Origin: Tritrichomonas musculus
Taxonomy: Eukaryota > Parabasalia > Tritrichomonadida > Tritrichomonadidae
Length of the DNA stretch: 64,000 nt
Assembly: GCA_039105265.1 (NCBI GenBank)
Contig: JAPFFF010000004.1
Location: 248,001-312,000, forward strand
Direction of reading: 5' to 3'
The notes under the pieces are model-generated. The model was given only the letters and a program-made list of their open reading frames with translations. It had not been told where the DNA came from and searched no databases. A program made the translations under genes and the position numbers. Shown piece after piece: positions 41,238-53,200 of this stretch (within the stretch, counting starts at the first letter, position 1; each line of letters begins with the position of its first letter).

Positions 41238-44200
41238 TTAGATAGCGTCTAATTCAGACATTAACTTCTCTAAGCTATATTCATTATCGAGTTGCGCAAC
41301 ACGTGATGAATCTTTTGGCTTTGATAGATTTCTGAGAGGGAATTCGTCCCATGCAGGCCTTTGAATAGGATTTTTTGATTTTGGCTTTTCTTTTGATTTC
41401 CGTAAAGTTTGTGAATCAATTTCAAAAGTTACATGCATCGATCTCGCAGAATTGATTTTGTTTTCATCAGGTTCTAAGTTCATACTAGCAATAATTGAGA
41501 GAGGTTTTTCTTGGAGAAGCAATTTGGGCTTTTCAAAAGATTCAGAATTTGCAAATTTTGATGACAAAATCTTTTTCTTCTGATTGCTTCTAAACTTGAG
41601 ATTTTCTCCTGATTTTGTATCATTGCTTTTTAAGTTATCAATACTTTCACTTCTTCTTGAGGATTTCCTTTGTTGGATTGGTTCCGTCTCAGAGAGATTT
41701 CTTTCAGAACGTTTTCCTGTTAAATTTCCAATTTTTTGATAATTCTTAACAATATCGTTCAAATTACTTAACGTATTTGATTGAATTGGCTGCTTTTTAT
41801 GAACGCCAAAATTATCATAAAGAATACTACTATTTGTAATTCTTCTCGCTGAAACAGGAATTGATCCATGATGAGGTGTTTGCTTTTGATCGTTTCTACT
41901 ATCAATTTCAGAGCCTTTTGATCGTATTTTCATATGTTCAGATCTTCGTGTTGAATGAAGATTACTTGCTGGCGAGCGATGCCTTCGGCGACGAGAAGTA
42001 GGATCGACATTTTCGTCTTTTGCATCTGGCTGATCATGCTCTTTTCGTGAGTAACGGCGATGAAGGGCTTCATCATCTTCCTTGGTTCGGTTTTTCTTGG
42101 GGATTCTTGATCTTGTCTGGTTTTGGACGATTGAATCGTCAATGGGACTCGATTCTCCTTCTTTTCGGTGTCTTCTACGCTTTTTGGTCTTACTTTCATC
42201 ATTAGCTGCATTTTCGTTGTTTTCATTATCGAGTTGGCTGGCATTCAACTGGCTGCTATCCAATTGACTCATAGTCAATTGACTATTATCCAGTTGGCTG
42301 CTATTTAATTGTGAACTATCTAATTGACTAATGTTTATTTGACTGCCGTTAAATGGCAAATTATTTATTTGACTAATATTTAATTGACTATTATCTAGCT
42401 GACCAATTGTTGATTGCGAGTTGCTTAACTCTAATCTATCAAGATGACTATTATTTAAATTATCTAATTCATTAATACTAAATTGACTATTATTTAACTG
42501 ACTATTATTTAATTGACTGCTATTTAATTGGCTGCTGTCTAATTGACTGATGGCTAATTGATCTTTGCCATTTGAATTATTATTTATTTGACTGATGCTC
42601 AATTGACTGTTATCTAACTGACTAATAGTTGATCGAGAGTTATTTAATTCATTGTTTAATTCGATTCCGTTATTTCCATTAATTGTATTAATTGATGCAT
42701 CATTCATGCTATCTTGGTTTGACAAGCTATTTTCCATATTTTTATTGACGTTGTTTATACTACTATCAATTTTATCACTATTAAATTCATTTTCATTCTC
42801 TTTTCTTAACAACGAATCACTTGTGATATTAAGTTGGATGTTCTGGAATGTCTCCTCAAAGTCAGTAGAGTCGATTGAAGAAGAAGAAGATATATTGTGC
42901 TCCATCATTTTCAATGAATTCAAATTTTCACTGAAATTACGACTGCTTGTGTTCTTCCTTGAGCTGACGTCTATCGACTTAGAATGATGCATCTCATGAG
43001 AAAGATAATTATCAAAACTTGATTTTGAATTGTTTTTGCTATTCAAATCTTTAGTTTTTTCTTTTTTGTTTGGTACATTTTTATTATCTTCAACTTTCGA
43101 TTTTGGTATTTTAGCTTCTTTTTGTGAAATCGAATTGCCATTTTCAATTTGCAGTTGTTTTTCTTCTTCTTGTGAATTGTTTTTATCATTTTCAATTTGC
43201 TTGACTTCATTATTTTTATTGCCAGATTTTTCTTCATTTTTATTGTTATCTTTAACTTGATCTGACTCTTTTTCTTCATGCTTTTCTGGCTCTGATTTTT
43301 CTTCTGACTTTGGCTTTAATTCCATAGATGAACCTGATTTATCTTTTTCTTCTTTTTTAGTTTCATTTTTATTTTTGCTTTCACTTGCTTTTGGACTTTT
43401 TTCTTCTTTGGATTTTTCATTGGAATTGAAAGGAATTTCAAAAGACAGATCATTGTTTGATGTGTCCGAATCCCATTCAAATTTCTTCTTGTAAGAATCG
43501 AATTTATAGAGTTGATTCTGATTTGAATCATCAGTACCAACAAAAGTTCGTAAAGAAGCAGATTCAGTATCATCATTATTTGTAGATTTTCCATTTGACG
43601 AATGAATTGTTGCCAATCGTTCCGCGGTTGCCAAAGCTTTTTCAGCTTCAAAAGAAGATTGTTCATCATAAACAAATTTTGAGTTTTTCTTTTTAATATC
43701 TTTTTCCTTATTATCATTTTCATTTGTTTTCGAAATTATTTCAGTTTTATTGACTTTTTCTTGATCGATTTTATCTTTTGGTTGAAATGGAATTTCGCTT
43801 AAGTCTTCTTCTTCCTCTTCCAAAATTACATTTGGATCATCTTTTTCTTGATTATTTATTTCATCCAGTTTTTCAACGATTGATTCTTTAGGAACATCTT
43901 CTTCTTTCTGCTTTTCTTTGACATCTTTAACTTCTTCGACATCTTTAGCATTTTTTTCTTTTTTCTTTTTGTCTTTTTTGGTTTTGGCTTGTGAAAGACT
44001 TTCTTCATCTTCATCATCATCATTATCATTGATGATTTGCTTTGCTTTTTCATCATTTTTCTTATTTTCTTTCTTTTTATTTGGCTTTTTGCTCTTTTCT
44101 TTTCTTTCTTCTTGTTTTTCTTTTATGTTCTTTTTATTCAATACTTTCTCTTCTTGATTTTTAATTTCTTTCTCTTTAATTATTTTATCTTCTTGGTCTT

Positions 44201-47200
44201 TAATTGCTTTCTCTTCTTGATCTTTAATTGTTTTTTCTTCCTTTTCATCTTTGATAGCTTTGCGTGATTTATTTTCTTTTGCATTTTTATTGTCTTTTGC
44301 AGCCTTGCTTTCTTTAGCTTCTTTCTTTTCCTTTTTAGCTTTTCTTTCGCTTACTTCTTCTTTATTCTTTTTCTTTTCTTTGCGAATTTTTGATTTATCA
44401 TCAACGAAATCATCATTTTTCTTTTTATTCTTTTCTTTCTTACTTATATATTCAGAATCCTCACTCTCAGCTAAATCATTATCAGAAAGTACTTGATTTT
44501 TGCTCAATTTATCCTTCTTTTTAACTGAATTGGTGTAATTAGCTTGTTGGATTTTATAATTCTTTGAATATTTTGTTTTGATTTCGTCTGTTATTTGCTC
44601 ACTTGATTCATCATATTCATTATTTCGGTTCCTTCTTAATGAATTTTTATTAATATGAGGATAATCCTCAGAACTAGATATTGTATTATTTCTCTTTCTT
44701 GGTTTAAAATCAATATTTTCATCATTTGAGGAATAATATTGAAGATCATTTAGTCTAGACGGAATGCTTCTATCCAGTAAGATTGATTTACTACTGGCAC
44801 TAGCTTGAATTAAACTATTTTGTTGAACATTAATTCTTAAAGAATTTGTTCTGGTCTTATTTTCATTTTTGAACTTCATAGTTTTTGATTTTTTATTTTC
44901 ATTTTTAATCTTCAAATTTTCATTTTTAATCTTTATATTTTCTTTTGTGCTTTTTCCTTCATATTCTTCATATTCACTACTTAAATCATAAATTTGATTT
45001 TGATATGAATTCTTTCTTTTAACATCATCATTGATTCCTTCACTTTTTGCATTCCTTTTGCTTTTATTTGTATTAGTTTTTTTAACTTCAACGTCAGTAA
45101 ATACTTTATCATAATCATTATTGTTTTTCTTTTTAGTTTTAATTGAATGCTTCTTTTCGTTTTCATTTTTCTTGCTTTTGCTCTTTCTTTCCATTTCTGA
45201 TTCAGATAATGAATCATCACTCTTTTCTTTCTTTTTGGCTTTATAGGAATTCTTTACCTCATCTTCAGATTCATCACTTTTCTCTTTTCTTTTACTTTTA
45301 TGTGAAGCTTTTCTTTCTTTTTCTGATTCTGATAAAGATTCATCACTTTTATCTTTTCGTTTGTTCTTGTATAAACTCTTTTTGTCTTTATCGACTTCAG
45401 TCTTTTTCTTTCTGTAGGAATTCTTTTTATCTTCTTCATATTCATCATTTTCATCTTTTCTTTTTATTTTAGAATTCTTTGTTTCTTTGGAGCCTTTTGA
45501 TTTCGTCTTCTTTTTATCTAATTCATCATTTTTAGATGACTTTATTTTTAGTTTTGATGGCTTATTTGGTTCTTCACTAGATTCATCATTTTTATATTTT
45601 AATTTATAACTTTCTGTTCGATGCTTTTTGTCAATATTTTGACTATATGATTTCGAAATTTTGGAATCTGGTGTTTGTGAAAATCTTTTAGATTTATTGC
45701 CATTTTTATTTGAAATAATATCTTGTTTAGTAGATGTTGATGAAGACCAGCTGGCATTCGATTTTTCAGCATCTTCGGTTATATCGCTTTCAAATGATTT
45801 TTCATCAGCTTTTGTAAATGCTGGCTGAAATTCAAAGTCACTTTCAGATCCCCAGCTTCCACTATCTGATAAATTCTTTTTCTTTTCTTTATTCTTTTTG
45901 GTTTTTTGCTTGTTTATTTTAGAATTAGGTACAAGAATACTACTGCTTGATGAATTACCACTGTTGTCGCCAGATATCAAAGAATTACGATCATTTTTTC
46001 TTTGTTTCGCCTTATTTTCTTTATTATTCATGACTTCGTATTCATTACTATTTGACCAATATTCTTTTTCGTTATTTAATAGTTTAGATTTTTCTTTTTT
46101 AGATTTATTTGATTTCTTCTTAGATTGCTTATTTATGGGCTCATTATCGCTACTACTAGACCAATATTCTTTAACATTAATTGTTTCAATATTTTGTTGC
46201 TTGTTCTCTTTAGAAGATCTATTTGATTTTATCTTTTTTGGCTTACTAATACTTTCACTTTCAGTACTATTTGACAAGTATTCTTTTTCATTAATTGCTT
46301 GCTTAATTTTTTCCTTTTTGGATTTATTTGACTTTTTCTTGGATTGCTTTGAGAAGCTTTCACTATCATTACTATTCGGCCAATACTCTTTATCACCAGT
46401 TACTTCTGAATTTATCTGCTTGCTATCTTTATTGGACTTATTCACTTTTTTCTTGGGCTGGCTTATAGTACTTTCACTTTCATTACTATTTGACCAGTAA
46501 TCTCTATCACTGGTTGTTTCAATATTTGCTTGTTTGCTCTCTTTAGAAGACTTGCTTGCTTTTTTCTTAGATTGTTTGCTAACACCATCATTACTGCTGG
46601 GCCAATAATCTTTATCATTTGTAATTCCATTATTAGCTTGCTTTGACTTTTCTTTTTTAGATTTGCTTGACTTCTTCTTTTTTTGCTTACTTAAGCTTTC
46701 GCTATCATTACTATTTGACCAATATTCTTTATCATTAGTTATTTGATCACTTTCTACTTTATTTACTTTGTTATTTACTTGCTCAACTGTACTTTCAGTA
46801 TCATTTCCATTTGACCAATATTCTTTATCATCGCTAATTACTTTCCTATTTTTAGCTTGCCTTGATTTACTGTTTTTATTCTTTACTTGTTTTTCTAAGC
46901 TTTCACTATCATTTCCATTGGACCAATATTCTTTATCATCTGGGCTTATTACTTTTTTGGCTAATATTGAAAGAGAACTTCCCCCACTACTATTTGACCA
47001 TTCATCAGTATTCTGATTATTCTTATTTTTGCGATTAATTATGGGATGATAATCACTTACGCTATTCGATCCATTTGACCATCCTTCATCATCTACGCTT
47101 GAATTTTGATTCTTCCAAAAATCAGTTTTCTTTGCTTTACTAGCAGCATTATTATTCTCTTTCGCTTTATTCTTTTTGCCTTTTTTGTTACGAATTGCTT

Positions 47201-50200
47201 CAGTGTTAACTTTAACAAATGATGATGATGAATTATAAATTGTTGAGCTTAAACCAAGTTTGTTTGAAATGATTGAATTTTCAGATGAGACACCAAAATC
47301 CGAAGAACGTGAAATCATTGGGCTTGGGGTGTTTTTATTTTCATTCTCATTAAAATTGGAATTTTCACTTTGAATTATTTTTGAACTAGAATCAAATTGG
47401 AAATCTAGTGAATTTTCAGATTCCAATTGTGTTTTCCATTTTTCATTCATATTATTATTTTTATAATTCTTTTTCCCATAACTTTTAGAATTCTTATTTC
47501 GATTCTCAAAGTCATAATTATAATTTCTTTTCTTGCCATTAACATCAGAATTTCTTTTTTTGTTGCTTTCTATAATTAAGCTATTTTTCTTGCTATCAAC
47601 GCCAGATTTTCTTTTTCTAATATCTATACTCGAACTTCCTTTTTTATTATTTTCTCTTGTAATTTTTTCCAACAAAGTTTCTTTAGGAGATTCATTTATA
47701 TTCTTGAAATTGCTATCATAATGTTTAATTGTCTCATTTACATTTTTGACAATTTGAGTTTCTTTTTCCTCTGAATTCGACGAGACTCTATCATCGTAAT
47801 CCTCATTTGTATCCGAAGGAAGCGATATTTTGTTGTCATTTGAAATTGAGATTTGATCATGATCAGAAATATATTTTGATGATTCATCCTCTTCATCATT
47901 ATTATCATTAATATCCATGTTATTGGCTTCAGATAAATGATTGTTGTTATTTTGTTTAAGATTATCGCTCTCCAAATTTGATTTCGCATTAGAAACCTTG
48001 AATTTAGAAATTTCTGCTTCAGTTTGGACATTTCCATCACTTGAATTAATTTTTTCAAATTGCATTAAATTTGAAGGCCTAATTTTTGCAACTTTTTCTT
48101 TGCTTGAATCAGATTTTTTCTCTAATTCAAGTTGGACAAATGATTCCATCTTCTTCAAATCTCCAAATGAGTCAGAATCAGATTTCTTTTCTTTATCATT
48201 ATTATCTTTACTGTTGTCTTTGGCTTGCTTGTTTTGATTCTTTGTATAACGTGGCGAAAAATAATCATCCGATGAAAAAATGACGTCTTTCTTACCACGC
48301 TTGCCAGCTGGCATTGATGCTTGTTGCTTTGGTTTATAATCGTCTTTTTCTTGATCACTTTCTGAATCTTGAAATTGACTTAAACCGTTCACTTTTCCTT
48401 TTTGTTGTGAAGCGTTCTTAACATTAGTGAGCTGCAAAAGAGGCAAGTTTTGTTTCCCTGGTTCTGCTTCAAATGAAACTTCACTTTCATCTTTGTTTTC
48501 GTTGCTTTCTGCTTCCTGGAATTGATTTAGATCATTTGATTTTGACTTCTGTTTTTCTTTTCCTTTGTTTTTAGTGCTGGGCGATTCTTTCTGTGATGCT
48601 TGATTGTTGCCAAGCTGAAGAAGAGGTTTTGTATTTTGATTTTCTGGTCCAAAATCAAATGAATCATTGCTTTCTGTTTCTTGGAATTGGCTCAGATCAT
48701 TTGATTTTGACTTCTGTTTTTCTTTTCCTTTGTTTTTTGTTTCTGATGATTCTTTCTGTGATGCTTGATTGTTGCCAAGCTGAAGAAGTGGCTTTGTATT
48801 TTGATTTTCTGGTCCAAAATCAAATGAATCATTGCTTTCTGTTTCTTGGAATTGATTTAGATCATTTGATTTTGACTTCTGCTTGTCTTTTCCTTTGTTT
48901 TTAGTGCTTGGTGAATCTTTCTGTGATGCTTGATTGTTGCCAAGCTGAAGAAGTGGTTTTGCATTTTGATTTCCTGGTCCAAAATCAAATGAATCATTGC
49001 TTTCTGTTTCTTGGAATTGACTCAGATCATTTGATTTTGACTTCTGTTTTTCTTTTCCTTTGTTTTTTGTTTCTGATGATTCTTTCTGTGATGCTTGATT
49101 GTTACCAAGCTGAAGAAGTGGTTTTGCATTTTGTTTTCCTTGATCAGAATCAAACAAATCTTCACTTTCATCTTTGTTTTCGTTGCTTTCTGCTTCCTGG
49201 AATTGATTTAGATCATTTGATTTTGACTTCTGTTTTTCTTTTCCTTTGTTTTTAGTGCTAGGCGATTCTTTCTGTGATGCTTGATTGTTGCCAAGCTGAA
49301 GAAGAGGTTTTGTATTTTGATTTTCTGGTCCAAAATCAAATGAATCATTACTTTCTGTTTCTTGGAATTGACTCAGATCATTTGATTTTGACTTCTGTTT
49401 TTCTTTTCCTTTGTTTTTAGTGCTGGGCGATTCTTTCTGTGATGCTTGATTGTTGCCAAGCTGAAGAAGTGGTTTTGCATTTTGATTTCCAGGAACAAAA
49501 TCAAATGATGCTTCACTTTCATCTTTGTTTTCGTCACTTTCTGATTCTTGGAATTGACTTAGATCATTTGCTTTTGATTTTTGATTTTCTTTCCCTTTGC
49601 TTTTCTTGTTTGATGTTTCTTTTTGTGATGTTTGATTGTTGTTTTTGTTGCCAAGTTGAAGAAGTGGTTGAACATTTCGTTTTCCTGGTTCTGAATCAAA
49701 GGAAGCTTCGCTTTCATTTTTGTTTTTATCACTTTCTGACTCTTGGAATTGACTCAGATCATTTGCCTTTGATTTTGTCTTCTCTTTTTCTTTCTTTTTA
49801 TTATTTTGTGAGTCTTTTTGTTGTCCTGAATTTTTATTGTTGCCGCCAAGTTGGAGAAGAGGCTGTAAATTTTGTTTGCCTGGTCCAGATTCAAATGATG
49901 CTTCGCTTTCATTTTTGTTTTCGTCACTTTCTGACTCTTGGAATTGTGATAGATCATTTGCTTTTGATTTTGTCTTCTCTTTTTCTTTCTTTTTATTATT
50001 TTGTGAGTCTTTTTGTTGTCCTGAATTTTTACTGTTGCCACCAAGTTGGAGAAGAGGCTGTAAATTTTGTTTGCCTGGCCCAGATTCAAATGATGCTTCG
50101 CTTTCATTTTTGTTTTCGTCACTTTCTGACTCTTGGAATTGACTTAGATCATTTGCTTTTGATTTTTGATTTTCTTTCCCTTTGCTTTTCTTGTTTGATG

Positions 50201-53200
50201 TTTCTTTTTGTGATGTTTGATTGTTGTTTTTGTTGCCAAGTTGAAGAAGTGGTTGAACATTTCGTTTTCCTGGTTCTGAATCAAAGGAAACTTCGCTTTC
50301 ATTTTTGTTTTTATCACTTTCTGACTCTTGGAATTGACTCAGATCATTTGCTTTTGATTTTGTCTTCTCTTTTTCTTTCTTTTTATTATTTTGTGAATCT
50401 CTTTGTTGACTTGTGCTTTTGTTTTCGTTGCTAGAATGAAGATTCGATTTTTTATGAAGTGAGTCTTCATTGCCATCGCTTTCTTGGAACTGCGAAAGAG
50501 GATCTTTACTTGTAGCTTTTTGTTTATTATTGACAATAGCTAAATTTTTATCTTTAGATGGATTTTGCAACATAATCAGTGGCTTGAAAGAAAGTGATTT
50601 CAATTCGCCATGATTTGAACTTGGTGGTGAAAATAAATTATCATCAGAATTATTTTCAACAAATTGATTTAGTGAAGGTTTATTGTCATCTTTCGGCTTT
50701 GAATCAGATTCCTTTTTCTTTTTATCTTCTTCTTTACCATTTTCTTTATCTTTATTTTTTTCTTTTTCTTTTTCGTTCTCTTTTTCTTTTTCTTTTTCTT
50801 TATCCTTTTCCTTTTCTTTTTCCTTAGATTTTGCAGGTGGCAATTGCAAAAGTGGCGTTCCAGAAGCTGCTTCTCTTTTCGGACTAGATTCCCATTCGAA
50901 GTTATCAAAATCAGAGCTTTCGCCACTCGTTGATACAAAAACTTCATTAAATTTTTTCTTTTCTGAACCACTTTGGTTGCTGCTTTGATTATTGTTGGTT
51001 GGTTTTGGATCAGATCGTGGTGATTGGCTAAAGAAGGAATTGCTATCATCAGCATCTTTCTCTGGAATTTTTAGAGAAAAATTCTGCTTTTGGTTTGAAT
51101 TTTTTACTGGTTGTATATTTCTTCTTGTACCATATACATTTTCTTCCAAAAGAATATCAGCCTCCATTCGTTCCAACTCATCTTGGTTTGGTAAATGTGC
51201 AATTGGATTCGACACCTGTCTAATTTTTCTAGAATCTTTTGATATTGATGAAGAATAATTATCATTAAAATCAGATGAAAAAAAGCCAGTCGTTGAAGAT
51301 TCTTCATTAGAATTCAAACTTTGAAAAAGTGAATCTTTCATGTTTAATGATGAATGACTGATTCTTCTTTTGCTTGGAAGATTCTGTAACCTAACTTGGG
51401 CATGCGGTGATTCAGGCCTTTTTCGTTCAGTATTTCTTCTTCTTGGAAGTAAAAGTGGAACATGAAAAGTTGTATGTTGTGGTGTATTCGTTTTCATATT
51501 CTTATTTGAATCAAGACTAAGTTTTCGCTTTTCGTTTGGATTTTGAGGAGAAAAATGAGGTATTGAAACTTTTTGCTTTGGAGGTTGCGCGTTAGCGGTA
51601 GCGTTATTGTTAACATAAACAGAATCAAAGTCATTGTCATTGCTTAAATCTTCATCATCATTACTTGTTACTGATGTAGATGAAGGAGAAGAGCCAGAAA
51701 AAGCTATTGCTGATTTGAAATTTTTATTAGTTGCTGGATTTTCATTTTGAATAGTTATTTTCGGTGTTGTTTTACTGACATTTTTGCTTGTTGATAAAGC
51801 AATTGATGTATTATTGTTATCTTTTAAATCGACAAAACTAGAATTTGCGCTTGGATAAGATAATATGGAATCATTACTACTATTGAATTGTGGGAGCATT
51901 GAAAGCATTATTGGTGATGATGGAAGATTTTTATATTCATTTGCTTGGCTTTCAATTTTAAGGAAAATTTCAGAGACTTCATCACTAACATAATTTGGAA
52001 ATTGATTAATATGATCAAGTTTAAAAACATCAAAAGGCTCTTCGAGGGGCATTTTTGTATTTGGAATTGAATCTTTTTCATAAAATATTTGTCTGACTTT
52101 TTGCAAAGATTCAATCAAATTAGAAATATCTGATAATTGAATTTTTTTTTTAGCAAAAAGTCGTGAAATGTCTTTTGATGGCCAGCTGATATAAACCGGT
52201 GTCACTTTCTGAAGACAAATATTGATAATTTCTTTGTATGGATCAAGACAATCAATTTGTGATCCATCAAGATTAATCGTATGAATTGAAAGATTTTTTG
52301 AAAGTAATTTAGCAACATAATGAAAAGTATTATTATCAATTAAATTATTGCTAATATCTAAAATTCGTATCGACCTTAAGTTAATTAAATTGGTTAAAAA
52401 AGGCTCAAGCGCATTTTGTAATGGATATTTTTCATGCCCGGTTAAAATAATCGTATTTAATAGTGGTAAATTAACAATAGAATTATTAAATTTGTAAAAC
52501 ACGCTCGATAAATTTGATGATAGGCATCGTGAAATATTAAGATATTGAAGGCGAGTGCATAAACTTAAAAATGAATAAAATGAATCATTGTCAATTTTGT
52601 TATCTGTCCAGGTAAGACGTAAAAGTGGCACTATTTTAGTTTTCCCCATAACTTCAAAAAGATGCTTCCAATCAGATTCAAAAGCTTTGATAGATGACAT
52701 TGAGAGAATTAAACCATCGTTCCAATCATTATTCATTAATTTTTCGAAAAAAAGCGGAAGATTTTTAGCTCCAAAAGAAATTCCATTAACATCAAGTCTT
52801 AATAATAATTTTGGAAAAGATAAATCAGTAAATCTTGATTTACAAAAATTATTACTTAAATTTAAAAGCATTAACCTATCCATTTTTGATTGATTTATGC
52901 AATTTATCGTGTCAATAATATCAAGTTCGCAACCAGATAATGATAGTGAATAAATATTTGGTATACATTTAAAAAGTTGTTCGAGATTAAGCCTAGAAGT
53001 TTTATCCAAATTTAGCATTAATAAATTTTCTGTTAGAGAAGGCACAAAAAAAGAACTAAACGGCATTGATAATTTGGTAAAGAGTAATGAATTTTGTAAC
53101 GATATACTATTCATTTTTTTGGAAATCATTAATTGCTGAATGGATAAAAGATCTCGTTCTGTTATATTGCAATCTAAGAAGGAAATACCAGTAAGATGAA

